From Streptomyces lydicus (GTDB lineage Bacteria; Actinomycetota; Actinomycetes; Streptomycetales; Streptomycetaceae), in NCBI RefSeq assembly GCF_000717345.1, contig NZ_JNZA01000014.1:186001-250000 (forward strand): a stretch of DNA of 64,000 nt, read 5' to 3'. The notes beneath the pieces were generated by a model. That model saw only the letters and a program-made list of their open reading frames with translations, was not told the origin of the DNA and did no database searches. Shown here piece by piece: positions 24,639 to 33,486 of this stretch. How positions within the stretch are numbered: position 1 is the first letter of the stretch; every line of letters begins with the position of its first letter. A program made the position numbers and the translations under genes.

Positions 24639-25289
24639 GTGGCATGTGACCTGTGGCTGGTACCCCTCGTCGATGTGCTGTGCCACAGCCCCGACAACCC
24701 GTTCTCCGAGGAGATCGCCGCCTACGACAAGGCCCTGACGGAGGCGGGACTGCCGCCGGTGCCGGTCTTCAGCTACATGCCGGGTTTGTCGGGTGACGTG
24801 GCCCCCGTCGCCGGCTTCGACTACGACGCGCTGCACTTCCTGCGCCGCGCCTACCTCCTGCGCCTGTGCGGCCTGGAGGTGACGCCGGTCGACGAACTGG
24901 GCGGCGACTACGAGCAGTTGCTGGAGATGTTCGAGGCCACCGCGCAGCAGTCCCACCTGGTGTGGCACTACGACCACGCGGGCGCGTACGTGCCGGTCGA
25001 CTTCCCGCACCCGCTCGCCAACGACGAACTCCTGGAGGGCGGCGGCCCGTTGGGCTCGTCGCACGGTTTGCTGCGCGATCTGGAACTCGTCGCGCCATCC
25101 CTGGGTATCGATCCGGCCAATCCGCCGGCCGCGCCCGCGCCACCGGCCGGCCCCACCTCTCTGGAGGAGCGGTCGGGCGCGGTGCCCCTGGACGACGGTC
25201 CGTTCGCCCGGGAGCGCCATGTGTGGCTCGGCCTGCACGCGGCCGCCACCAAGAGCCTGGGCCAGGGCTCCATGATCGTCTTCAGCTGA
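24639..25289 (+). CDS. Conserved hypothetical protein
   Basis: The 216-residue acidic cytoplasmic protein begins ACDLWLVPLVDVLCHSP after the GTG. An N-terminal ordered part (to about 140) is rich in aromatic and acidic residues (DYDALHFLRRAYLLRLCGLEV, HLVWHYDHAGAYVPVDFP). A Pro/Ala linker (about 145-165) precedes a C-terminal stretch ending GSMIVFS. I do not recognise a family. The GTG at 24639 was preferred to the GTG at 24603 because the upstream codons look like leader and GGAAGCGAG lies nearby. It sits between the GntR gene and the SLATT gene, convergent with the latter. Confidence 0.75.
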   Translation: MACDLWLVPLVDVLCHSPDNPFSEEIAAYDKALTEAGLPPVPVFSYMPGLSGDVAPVAGFDYDALHFLRRAYLLRLCGLEVTPVDELGGDYEQLLEMFEATAQQSHLVWHYDHAGAYVPVDFPHPLANDELLEGGGPLGSSHGLLRDLELVAPSLGIDPANPPAAPAPPAGPTSLEERSGAVPLDDGPFARERHVWLGLHAAATKSLGQGSMIVFS

Positions 25290-25318
25290 TCCGACGGCCC
25301 ACGGGACCGGCCGGTAAT

Positions 25319-26080
25319 TCAGCGGCCCTGCTCCGGCGGCCGCTGGCGCGGCATGTTCGGCCGGGTGCGGTGCGGTACCGCGTACCGCCCCGGCGGCCCC
25401 GCCCCCTCGTGCCGCGGCGCCGGCCACGGCACCATCGCCTGGGTGGCCTGCGGCACCGGCCCGGCCCGGAACTCCGTCATCCAGTCGGCCGTCTCGGTCC
25501 GCACCAGCTCGCCGAGGTCCTCGTTGAACCGCCGCAGCACGCCCAGACAGCGCTCCGCCGCGTCGCCGGCCGTGCCCTCGGTCGGCCCGAGCACCTCACG
25601 CACGCCCTCCGCCGCCCAGTCGAACTGCAGGGCCTCCAGCCGCCGGTGGATCGCCTGGGCGGTCGCCAGGTCCCGCATCCAGCCGGCCGTCACGCCGAAG
25701 TACCGGTCGCAGCCCACACACACCGCGGCCAGCAGCAGCGACAGGCAGCCCCACGACGCACCGCCGTCCCAGACCGCGGCGAGGTCCAGCAGCGGCAGCG
25801 CCCCGCCCACCGTCACCCCGGCCGCGGCGCCCAGCCGCAGCGCCCGCGCGCCGCGCCGCTTGGCCAGCCGGTCGTGCAGATACCAGTCGGCGGCGCGCAG
25901 CGCGCCCTCCTCGGTCCACAGGTAGAGCGCGTCCAGCCGGCCGGCCGGGTCGCCCCAGCCGCCGGGCGGGAAGGCCCGCCCCGCGAGGTCCCGCCGGCCG
26001 AGGCCGCGGTTCCCGTACCGGCGAGCGGGGCGGCCGCCCTCCCGAGGGAGTCCCTCGGGCTGCATCTCGGGCTGACTCAC
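25319..26080 (-). CDS. SLATT-domain two-TM protein
   Basis: The protein has 253 residues. The region from about residue 48 has the SLATT layout: LDALYLWTEEGALRAADWYLHDRLAKRRGAR, a first TM segment (ALRLGAAAGVTVGGALPLL), a second (WGCLSLLLAAVCVGCDRYF), then a helical segment WMRDLATAQAIHRRLEALQFDW. SLATT proteins are predicted 2-TM effectors in nucleotide-signal defence systems. Here no SLOG, SMODS or sensor gene adjoins it, so it is a solitary member, and in Streptomyces such genes are often chromosomal and stable. A GAAGGAG ribosome binding site precedes the GTG at 26080. The C-terminal 50 residues are Pro/Arg-rich. The 362-bp gap to purD (26081-26442) shows only GC-rich sequence besides the two promoters. 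Confidence 0.75.
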   Translation of the reverse strand: MSQPEMQPEGLPREGGRPARRYGNRGLGRRDLAGRAFPPGGWGDPAGRLDALYLWTEEGALRAADWYLHDRLAKRRGARALRLGAAAGVTVGGALPLLDLAAVWDGGASWGCLSLLLAAVCVGCDRYFGVTAGWMRDLATAQAIHRRLEALQFDWAAEGVREVLGPTEGTAGDAAERCLGVLRRFNEDLGELVRTETADWMTEFRAGPVPQATQAMVPWPAPRHEGAGPPGRYAVPHRTRPNMPRQRPPEQGR

Positions 26081-26430
26081 CCCTGCACTCCTTCTCCGCG
26101 CTCTGTGTGGATACGTCCGGTGCACGCGGGACATCCGGGACGGCCGTTGCGCGCAGCCCCTTCCTACCGCCGAAAGACTGGTCTCGCCCCCAAGATCCCG
26201 CTATTTCCGCCCAGAAGTGGTGCGGGACGGGACGGGGGACCCGGAGGTGGCTCACCCGAAAGAGTTACCGACGGGGCGGCGAGGTGACGGCGGGTGCGGC
26301 GCCCGGCGGCCTCCGGCCGCGCCTGGTGGGCGCCGCGGCGGGCTCCGGCGGCTTCCGTCGGTTTCCGGCCGCGGCGCCGGCCTTGTGCGATCGGGGCAAG
26401 GCCGACGTCCGGCCGTCTGGTGCGTTCGTC

Positions 26431-26442
26431 TAGGCTGCCACC
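26431..26442 (+). promoter_or_regulatory. Leaderless-type promoter of purD
   Basis: TAGGCT at 26431-26436, then 6 nt, then the GTG at 26443. No ribosome binding site is present. Confidence 0.5.
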
Positions 26443-27717
26443 GTGAAGGTCCTCGTCATCGGCGGCGGCGCCCGCGAACACGCCCTGTGCCGCTCTCTGT
26501 CCCTCGACCCCGACGTCACCGCGCTGCACTGCGCTCCCGGCAACGCCGGCATCGCCGAGGTGGCCGAATTGCACGGGGTCGACGCCCTCGACGGCCGGGC
26601 CGTCGCCGAACTCGCCACCGGCCTGCAGGCCGACCTGGTCGTCGTCGGTCCCGAGGCCCCCCTCGTGGCGGGCGTCGCGGACGCCGTGCGCGAGCGCGGC
26701 ATCCCGGTCTTCGGCCCGTCGGCCCAGGCCGCCCAGCTGGAGGGCTCCAAGGCGTTCGCCAAGGACGTGATGGCCGCCGCGGCCGTCCCGACCGCCCGCA
26801 GCTACGTCTGCACCACCGCGGAAGAGATCGACGAGGCACTGGACGCGTTCGGTGCGCCGTACGTCGTCAAGGACGACGGCCTGGCCGCCGGCAAGGGCGT
26901 CGTCGTCACCGAGGACGTCGAGGCCGCCCGGGCGCACGCGCTGGCCTGTGAGCGCGTCGTCATCGAGGAGTTCCTCGACGGCCCCGAGGTCTCGCTCTTC
27001 GCGATCACCGACGGCGAGACCGTCGTGCCGCTCCAGCCCGCCCAGGACTTCAAGCGGGCCTACGACGGCGACCAGGGCCCCAACACCGGCGGCATGGGCG
27101 CGTACAGCCCGCTGCCGTGGGCCGACCCGAAGCTGGTCGACGAGGTCATGGCCACCGTGCTCCAGCCCACCGTCGACGAGCTGCGCCGCCGCGGCACGCC
27201 CTTCTCCGGGCTGCTCTACGCCGGGCTCGCGATCACCTCGCGCGGGGTGCGGGTGATCGAGTTCAACGCCCGCTTCGGCGACCCGGAGACCCAGGTCGTC
27301 CTCGCCCGCCTCAAGACCCCGCTCGGCGGCCTGCTGCGCGCCGCCGCCACCGGCAACCTCGCCGCGCTGCCGCCGCTGCGCTGGAGCGACGACGCGGCCG
27401 TCACCGTCGTCATCGCCTCGCACAACTACCCCGGCACCCCGCGCACCGGCGACCCCATCGAGGGCCTCGCCGAGGTCGCCGACCAGGACGCCCCGGGCGC
27501 GTACGTGCTGCACGCCGGCACCCGGCGGGACGACTCCGGCGCGGTGCTCAGCGCCGGCGGCCGCGTGCTGTCGGTCACCGCCACCGGCACCGACCTCACC
27601 ACCGCCCGGCAGCGCGCCTACCGGGCCGTGGAACGGATCTCCCTGGACGGCTCCCAGCACCGTACGGACATCGCCGCCAAGGTCGCGGACGCGGCAGCGG
27701 AGGCACAGGGCGCATAG
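26443..27717 (+). CDS. purD: Phosphoribosylamine-glycine ligase (GAR synthetase)
   Basis: The 424-residue ATP-grasp enzyme joins glycine to phosphoribosylamine, step 2 of purine synthesis. It opens [15 protein letters not shown], followed by the N-domain [12 protein letters not shown], the ATP-grasp segment [16 protein letters not shown], the [14 protein letters not shown] loop and the metal-binding [13 protein letters not shown]. The length is that of the monofunctional bacterial enzyme. A leaderless promoter sits directly in front of the GTG. The gene is first in a run of + strand pur genes, but spaced from them by unrelated ones. No obvious hairpin follows the stop. Confidence 0.97.
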   Translation: MKVLVIGGGAREHALCRSLSLDPDVTALHCAPGNAGIAEVAELHGVDALDGRAVAELATGLQADLVVVGPEAPLVAGVADAVRERGIPVFGPSAQAAQLEGSKAFAKDVMAAAAVPTARSYVCTTAEEIDEALDAFGAPYVVKDDGLAAGKGVVVTEDVEAARAHALACERVVIEEFLDGPEVSLFAITDGETVVPLQPAQDFKRAYDGDQGPNTGGMGAYSPLPWADPKLVDEVMATVLQPTVDELRRRGTPFSGLLYAGLAITSRGVRVIEFNARFGDPETQVVLARLKTPLGGLLRAAATGNLAALPPLRWSDDAAVTVVIASHNYPGTPRTGDPIEGLAEVADQDAPGAYVLHAGTRRDDSGAVLSAGGRVLSVTATGTDLTTARQRAYRAVERISLDGSQHRTDIAAKVADAAAEAQGA

Positions 27718-28053
27718 GGCGTAAGCCGCATATGCCACACGCGCCGCACCCGGCTCACACCACCCCCGCCCCGGGTTCCCGGCTTTGCCCAAAGCCATTC
27801 CATCGAGTGACCACGCCAGATTCCGGCTGACGAGACCAGCACCCCCAACTAGGGTGCCGCGCAAGCGTCCTGCGGTCGCCGTGCCGTTCCGCGGCACGGT
27901 CACCGCGGCGACGTCCGGCAAGTGGCTCACCGGCATTGCGATGTCAGTGGCCGGTGCCACAGTGGTGGTGGGTGAGCTCGCTCGCACCACACGCAATGTT
28001 CGAAGGCGTCCGTCCCGTGTTCTCTCCGTCCGGCTCCATCAGGACAGCAGGGG
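27718..28053. other. Intergenic region purD to M48-like gene
   Basis: These 336 bp hold a TAGGGT box (27848-27853) that could start a leader of about 200 nt for the next gene, and a small GC hairpin near 27880-27897. An open frame crosses the region but overlaps the next gene out of frame and lacks a ribosome binding site, so I do not call it. Confidence 0.3.
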
Positions 28054-29844
28054 GTGTACAGGCTCGTGGCAAGTCCGGAAACAGGCGTCCTGGCGGCGCG
28101 TGCCCGCGCCCTCGCCGTGCTGCGGATCCGCGGCACGGCGCTGGCGGTGGCGCTGCTGCCGGCTGCCGTGGCGGTGGTGCTCTTCGCCGGCCGCGCGACC
28201 GGCCACTTCGGCGCGGGCGGCGCCGGCGCGGCCGTCCGCTGGGCCGTGAGCGGCCTCGCGCTGCTCAGCCTGCTGCTGGCGACGCTGGTCGGGCTCGTCG
28301 TCGCGCGCGCCAGACCCGCGCTCAGCCCCTCCGTGCCCGTCTCCGAGCAGTCGGCGCCTGATCTCTACCGCCTGGTACGCGACCTCGCCGACCGCCTGGA
28401 CGTCCCCGCGCCCTCCGCCATAGCGCTCACCCCGGACTGCGACAGCTGGCTGGAGGACCGTACGCACCGCGCCCACGGACCCCCGCGCCGCGCCCGGCGC
28501 TCCGGCACCGCCGAGGACCGCCGGGCGGCCGCCGCCCCCGTCCTGGTCATCGGCTCGCCGTTCCTGTGGTGGATGCGGGTCGCCGAGCTGCGCGCCCTGC
28601 TGGCGCCGGTCGTCGCCGGCACCGGCCCCTCCGCGCACCCGGACATAGCGGCCGCCCGCCGCTTCATCCGCGGCCTGGACGCCGCCGTCGCGGTCGCCGC
28701 CCGCCCCCGCGGCCCGCTGCGCGCCCTCCCGCTCCGCTTCGTCGGCCGGGTGGCCCGGCTGCTGCTCCGCGCCTGCCGCGAGCACGCCACGATCATGGAG
28801 CGGGCGGTCGCGGCCGCCGCCTCCGAGCGGGCCCAGACCGTCGACTACGGCCTGCGGATCGTCGCCCAGGAACAGGTCGGCCTGGCCTACGCGGGCTGGG
28901 ACCGGCTGCTGACCCGGGTCGCGCTGCCCGCCTGGCGGATGGGCCGCTGGCCCTCCCGGCTGGACGCCGGCGTGGTCTCGGCACTCACCGAGCTCTCCCG
29001 CCGCGACCGCCTCGCCGACGGCTTCGCCTCCCGGCTGGGCGAACGCCCCGCCTGCGACCTCCTGGAGGAGCCGGGCGCCATCGACCGCGCCGCTTCCCTG
29101 CTGGCCGCCCGCCTGTTCCACGGCGGCCCGGCCGAGCCCGGGCCCGACTGGTCCCCGGTCGGCTGGCAGCAGTACCCGGAAGAGGTCGTGGACCGGAAGT
29201 GGCGCCTGGAGGCCGCCCGGCTCCACCGCGTCCTCGACGCCCTCCCGACGACCGCGTTCCCGGCGGCCCCCGCCCCCGAGTCCGCCGCCCCGACGCTGTC
29301 GTACGCCAGCACCCCGAGCCGTACGCCCGCGGGCGTACGCCCGGCGGACCCCCGGGACGACGAGCCCGTGGTGCCGCCGGGCCCGACCCTGGCCCGGGTC
29401 ATCGACCGGCTCACCCACGACGCGGGCGCCGGCGACCTCGTCGCCGCCCGGCTGGGCGCCGAGGTCGAGCGCGAGGAGCGCGAGGAGGCCGCCCGCCAGG
29501 CCGCCCGCGGCGGCGCGGCGCAGGGCGTGCCGGTGGACGCGGGCTGGGGCGACGGCACCGCCGAGGGCGGCCTGCCGCTGTTCCCGCTCCAGCCGCCCCG
29601 TACGGGCCGTGAGCTGCTCGCCGACCACGTGACCGCGATGGTCTGCTGCGCCGCCGTCGACACCGCCGGCGCCGCCCCCGGGCTGGACTGGCTCGACGGC
29701 CCGGCGCTGCTGGTCGGCGGCGCCCGCCGGGCCGACCTGGGCCGCCCGGTGCTCAGCCTGGTCGACGACGGCGACGCGGAGCCGCTCCGCGGCTGGCTGA
29801 CGACGGTCGGTGTTCGCCCCGAGAAGCCGGTCCGGCTGGTATGA
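28054..29844 (+). CDS. M48 peptidase-like membrane protein lacking HExxH
   Basis: The protein has 596 residues. Two N-terminal hydrophobic segments (about 25-50 and 62-90) precede a segment that resembles the start of an M48/HtpX protease domain (SAPDLYRLVRDLADRLDVPAPSAIALTPD). In true M48 enzymes an HExxH helix follows the VLVIGSPFLWWM-type strand. Here that place reads VAELRALLAPVVAG, with no His or Glu pair, so zinc cannot bind in the usual way. The remainder is an Arg/Ala-rich helical region and a disordered stretch. I infer a non-catalytic relative with an unknown role. A second GTG at 28066 is an alternative start. Confidence 0.6.
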   Translation: MYRLVASPETGVLAARARALAVLRIRGTALAVALLPAAVAVVLFAGRATGHFGAGGAGAAVRWAVSGLALLSLLLATLVGLVVARARPALSPSVPVSEQSAPDLYRLVRDLADRLDVPAPSAIALTPDCDSWLEDRTHRAHGPPRRARRSGTAEDRRAAAAPVLVIGSPFLWWMRVAELRALLAPVVAGTGPSAHPDIAAARRFIRGLDAAVAVAARPRGPLRALPLRFVGRVARLLLRACREHATIMERAVAAAASERAQTVDYGLRIVAQEQVGLAYAGWDRLLTRVALPAWRMGRWPSRLDAGVVSALTELSRRDRLADGFASRLGERPACDLLEEPGAIDRAASLLAARLFHGGPAEPGPDWSPVGWQQYPEEVVDRKWRLEAARLHRVLDALPTTAFPAAPAPESAAPTLSYASTPSRTPAGVRPADPRDDEPVVPPGPTLARVIDRLTHDAGAGDLVAARLGAEVEREEREEAARQAARGGAAQGVPVDAGWGDGTAEGGLPLFPLQPPRTGRELLADHVTAMVCCAAVDTAGAAPGLDWLDGPALLVGGARRADLGRPVLSLVDDGDAEPLRGWLTTVGVRPEKPVRLV

Positions 29845-30134
29845 GGCGGACCGCGGGTCCGTACGCGCGCCGGGGCGCAGGCCCGTCCCCGGCCCGCCGG
29901 AGCTGCCGACCTGCGAACACCCGGCCGGACCCGTCACCCGCAGGGTTCCGCGACCCCGGCTGAATGTTCCCTTCCAGTTCGCGTTTCGGGGGAGTGGGGC
30001 TCTAAATTCACGACGAAGGGTGACGAAGTGAGTGCGTAATGTGATGTGCTGGGGGATGGCCGGGCTCGCTCAGCCGGACGTGACACCGGCCCGATCGGCC
30101 GCGGCCGCAGGGGGACGCGGGAGGGGAGTGGAAG

Positions 30135-31613
30135 GTGGCGACGGAACAGATCAGGCGCTGGGAATCGGGCGCCCTCGCCCACGCGGTCACGGACCCGTTC
30201 GGGCAGGGGCCGCTGCCCTGGCTGCGCGGCAGCGAGAACTACTTCGACTCCGGCCACATCATCCCCTGGTACGTCGACCCCGCCGTCGCCCAGGGCGACC
30301 TGCGGATGCCCGCACCCCATAAGCACAACGGCCCGCGTACCGCCGACGACGTGCACGGCCAGATCAAGGGCTTCGCGAGCACCGGCGCGGTGGCCCCCGG
30401 CGAGGCGATCGACTTCCGGGTCTCGGTGGACCCGTCCCAGCCGTTCAGCATCGACGTCTACCGCATCGGCCACTACGGCGGCGTCGGCGCCGCCAAGATC
30501 ACCACCAGCCCGCGGCTGGCCGGCATCGTCCAGCCGGCCCCGCTGACCGCCGGCCGCACGGTCTCCTGCCACCACTGGTGGCTGTCCTGGCGCCTCCAGG
30601 TCCCCACGTTCTGGAACCTCGGCGCGTACGTCGCGGTCCTGACCACCGCCGACGGCTACCGCTCCCACATCCCCTTCACGGTCCGCGACGACCACCCCGC
30701 CGACCTGCTCCTGCTGCTGCCCGACATCACCTGGCAGGCGTACAACCTCTACCCGGAGGACGGCCGTACGGGCGCCAGCCTTTACCACGCCTGGGACGAG
30801 AAGGGCGCCCTGCTCGGCGAGCAGGACGCCGCCACCACGGTCTCCTTCGACCGCCCCTACGCCGGCGCCGGCCTTCCCCTGCACGTCGGCCACGCCTACG
30901 ACTTCATCCGCTGGGCCGAGCGCTACGGCTACGACCTCGCCTACGCCGACGCCCGCGATCTGCACGCCGGCCGGGTCGACCCGTCCCGCTACCGGGGCCT
31001 GGTCTTCCCCGGCCACGACGAGTACTGGTCGGTGCCGATGCGCCGCACGGTCGAGCGCGCCCGCGATACCGGCACCTCCCTGGTCTTCCTCTCCGCCAAC
31101 ACCATGTACTGGCAGGTCGACCTCTCCCCGACGCCCTCCGGCCCGCACTCCCTGCTCAGCTGCCGCAAGCGCCAGGGCCCCGGCCGGCCCGCCCTCTGGC
31201 GCGAGGCCGGCGACCCCGAGCAGCGGCTGATGGGCATCCAGTACGCCGGCCGGGTCCCCGAGCCGGCCCCGCTGGTCGTCCGCAACGGCGACCACTGGCT
31301 GTGGGAGGCCACCGGCGCCCACGAAGGCGACGAGATCCCCGGCCTGGTCGCCGGTGAGGCCGACCGGTACTTCCCGCGCACCGCCCTCCCCGAGCACACC
31401 CACCGCATCCTGCTCGCGCACTCCCCGTACCGCGACAGCGAAGGCACCCGGCGCCATCAGGAGACCTCCCTGTACCGCGCCCCCAGCGGCGCCCTGGTCT
31501 TCGCCTCCGGCACCTTCGCCTGGTCGCCCGCCCTGGACCGCCCCGGCCACGTCGACCAGCGCGTCCAGCGCGCCACCGCCAACCTCCTGGACCGCATCTG
31601 CAAGCGGGACTGA
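30135..31613 (+). CDS. N,N-dimethylformamidase beta-subunit-like protein
   Basis: The 492-residue soluble protein is similar in layout to the large subunit of N,N-dimethylformamidase: an N-terminal beta-rich domain (FSIDVYRIGHYGGVGA) and a second domain with LLLLLPDITWQAYNLY, the catalytic-type region VFPGHDEYWS and SLVFLSANTMYWQVDL. A small-subunit gene is not seen next to it, so dimethylformamide hydrolysis is doubtful, and many actinobacterial homologues are uncharacterised. The GTG at 30135 is preceded by GGGAGGGGAG. The roughly 290-bp upstream gap has an AT-richer patch (30000-30060) that may be its promoter. It lies between the M48-like gene and purC on the same strand. Confidence 0.7.
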   Translation: MATEQIRRWESGALAHAVTDPFGQGPLPWLRGSENYFDSGHIIPWYVDPAVAQGDLRMPAPHKHNGPRTADDVHGQIKGFASTGAVAPGEAIDFRVSVDPSQPFSIDVYRIGHYGGVGAAKITTSPRLAGIVQPAPLTAGRTVSCHHWWLSWRLQVPTFWNLGAYVAVLTTADGYRSHIPFTVRDDHPADLLLLLPDITWQAYNLYPEDGRTGASLYHAWDEKGALLGEQDAATTVSFDRPYAGAGLPLHVGHAYDFIRWAERYGYDLAYADARDLHAGRVDPSRYRGLVFPGHDEYWSVPMRRTVERARDTGTSLVFLSANTMYWQVDLSPTPSGPHSLLSCRKRQGPGRPALWREAGDPEQRLMGIQYAGRVPEPAPLVVRNGDHWLWEATGAHEGDEIPGLVAGEADRYFPRTALPEHTHRILLAHSPYRDSEGTRRHQETSLYRAPSGALVFASGTFAWSPALDRPGHVDQRVQRATANLLDRICKRD

Positions 31614-31721
31614 GGCACCGCCCGCACGGGGCCGGGCAGCGGTCCGGCCCCCGGGGGACGCCACCCTTCCGCATACGGGAGAATCGACAGCGACTCCTGG
31701 ATCAACCTACGCGGAGGAAGC

Positions 31722-32636
31722 GTGTCCGGTTTTGTAGAAAAGCCTGAGCCTGTGGAGGTCCCGGGGCTCACCCACCTCCACACCGGCAAGGTGCGCGACC
31801 TCTACCAGAACGCCGACGGCGACCTGGTCATGGTCGCCAGCGACCGCACCTCCGCCTACGACTGGGTGCTCCCCACCGAGATCCCCGACAAGGGCCGCGT
31901 GCTGACCCGGCTGTCCCTGTGGTGGTTCGACCAGCTCTCCGACCTCGTCCCGCACCACGTCCTGTCCAGCGACGTCCCGGCCGGCGCCCCCGCCGACTGG
32001 GAGGGCCGCACCCTGATCTGCAAGTCGCTGCGGATGGTGCCCGTCGAGTGCGTGGCCCGCGGCTACCTCGCCGGCTCCGGCCTCGTCGAGTACGACCGGT
32101 CCCGTACGGTCTGCGGACTGGCCCTGCCCGAGGGCCTCACCAACGGCTCCGAGCTGCCGTCGCCGATCTTCACCCCGGCCACCAAGGCCGCCGTCGGCGA
32201 CCACGACGAGAACGTCTCCTACGAGGAGACCGCCCGCCAGGTCGGCGCCGACGTCGCCGCCGAGCTGCGCCAGACCACCCTCGCCGTCTACAGCCGGGCC
32301 CGCGACATCGCCCGCGAGCGCGGCCTGATCCTGGCGGACACCAAGTTCGAGTTCGGCTTCGACGAGCGCCCCGACGGCGAGCGCGTGCTGACCCTCGGCG
32401 ACGAGGTCCTCACGCCCGACTCCTCGCGCTTCTGGCCCGCCGACCAGTGGGAGCCGGGCCGCGCCCAGCCCTCCTTCGACAAGCAGTTCATCCGCGACTG
32501 GCTCACCTCGCCGGCCACGGCCTGGGACCGTACGGGCGAGCAGCCGCCGCCGGCCCTCCCGCAGGAGATCGTCGAGGCCACCCGCGCCAAGTACCTGGAG
32601 GCGTACGAGCGCCTCACCGGCCTGAGCTGGTCGTAG
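31722..32636 (+). CDS. purC: SAICAR synthetase
   Basis: The 304-residue enzyme couples CAIR and aspartate with ATP to give SAICAR, step 8 of IMP synthesis. The signature regions are GKVRDLYQ near the N-terminus, VASDRTSAYDWVLP, VECVARGYLAGSG, the substrate loop LADTKFEFG and the SSRFWPADQWEPG segment. The length is that of the longer actinobacterial/yeast-type enzyme. GGAGGAAG lies before the GTG at 31722. A large GC hairpin follows the stop. Confidence 0.97.
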   Translation: MSGFVEKPEPVEVPGLTHLHTGKVRDLYQNADGDLVMVASDRTSAYDWVLPTEIPDKGRVLTRLSLWWFDQLSDLVPHHVLSSDVPAGAPADWEGRTLICKSLRMVPVECVARGYLAGSGLVEYDRSRTVCGLALPEGLTNGSELPSPIFTPATKAAVGDHDENVSYEETARQVGADVAAELRQTTLAVYSRARDIARERGLILADTKFEFGFDERPDGERVLTLGDEVLTPDSSRFWPADQWEPGRAQPSFDKQFIRDWLTSPATAWDRTGEQPPPALPQEIVEATRAKYLEAYERLTGLSWS

Positions 32637-32645
32637 GGCCGGACC

Positions 32646-32678
32646 GCGCCCCGGGCTCGCACGACGGGCCCGGGGCGC
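32646..32678 (+). terminator. Terminator after purC
   Basis: An 11-bp perfect stem (32646-32656 with 32668-32678) and an 11-nt loop, 10 nt after the purC stop. Confidence 0.7.
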
Positions 32679-32694
32679 GGGCCCGCACGACGAA

Positions 32695-32723
32695 AAGGAC
32701 CCCGGTCACCGACCGGGGTCCTT
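32695..32723. terminator. Terminator for tRNA-Gly copy 1, bidirectional
   Basis: A 13-bp perfect stem (32695-32707 with 32711-32723) starts 7 nt beyond the 3' end of the minus-strand tRNA and also backs up the purC terminator. Confidence 0.7.
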
Positions 32724-32730
32724 CACTCTG

Positions 32731-32803
32731 AGCGGACGACGAGGCTCGAACTCGCGACCTCAACCTTGGCAAGGTTGCGCTCTACCAACTGAGCTACGTC
32801 CGC
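32731..32803 (-). tRNA. tRNA-Gly (GCC), copy 1
   Basis: A canonical cloverleaf of 73 nt: GCGGACG acceptor stem, D-loop with GG, anticodon loop TTGCCAA (GCC), TTCGAGC T-loop and discriminator T. CCA is not encoded. The sequence is identical to copy 2 at 36831-36903. Confidence 0.95.
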
Positions 32804-32856
32804 ATGCTCCGTGCCGGGCTCCTGGAACCAGTCGCCGCCGCGCGGTGCGGGGACCA

Positions 32857-33486
32857 CTATAGCCAACCTCGCCGGCGTGCGAGGCGCGCCGCCGCATGGC
32901 GGTTCTCGGCGCCCAGCTTCGCGGTCGCCGACGACAGGTAGTTGCGCACCGTCCCCGGCGACAGCGCGGCCCGCTCGGCGATCTCCGTGACGGGCGCCCC
33001 GGCCTCGGCGAGTTCCAGCACCTCCGCCTCCCGGGCCGTCAGCGGAGACTCCCCGGCGCTGATCGCGTCCGCCGCCAACTCCGGGTCCACATAACGGCTT
33101 CCGGCATGGACGGTCCGGATGATCTCCGCCAGCCGCTGCGCCGACACGGTCTTGGGGACGAACCCCCGCACCCCGGCCTCCAGCGCCCGCTTGAGGTGCC
33201 CCGGCCGCCCGTGACTCGTCACGATCATGGACCGGCACCCCGGCACCTCGACCCGCAGCGATGTGGCCACCGCCACACCGTCCGCCCCCGGCATCTGAAG
33301 GTCCAGCACCGCCACATCCGGCTCGTGGGCCCGGGCCATCGCCCGCGCCTCCGGCCCCGACGCGGCCTCCGCGACCACCTGAAGATCGTCCTCCAGCGAC
33401 AGCAGCGCCGCCAGCGCCCCCCGGATCAGATGCTCGTCGTCCGCCAGCAGCACCCGGATCACCCCGTCACCCCTCGCGTCACTCAT
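32857..33486 (-). CDS. NarL/LuxR-type response regulator
   Basis: The 209-residue protein has a receiver with ADDEH (residues 15-19), Asp62 in AVLDLQMPGADG and Lys in GFVPKTVS, then a LuxR helix-turn-helix with LTAREAEVLELAEAGAPVTEIAERAALSPGTVRNYLSSATAKLG. It is coupled by ATGA to the upstream kinase gene and is the last gene of an ABC-permease-kinase-regulator unit. By analogy with similar modules it may control the exporter genes, but no binding site is evident. Confidence 0.93.
   Translation of the reverse strand: MSDARGDGVIRVLLADDEHLIRGALAALLSLEDDLQVVAEAASGPEARAMARAHEPDVAVLDLQMPGADGVAVATSLRVEVPGCRSMIVTSHGRPGHLKRALEAGVRGFVPKTVSAQRLAEIIRTVHAGSRYVDPELAADAISAGESPLTAREAEVLELAEAGAPVTEIAERAALSPGTVRNYLSSATAKLGAENRHAAARLARRRGWL

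Noticed and set aside
25319..26134. A complete defence system built around the SLATT gene
   Set aside because: Neighbours are an unknown soluble protein and purD; no nucleotide cyclase, SLOG or nuclease partner adjoins it.
27785..28249. A frame crossing the purD to M48-like gap, with one hydrophobic stretch
   Set aside because: It overlaps the next gene out of frame and has no ribosome binding site.
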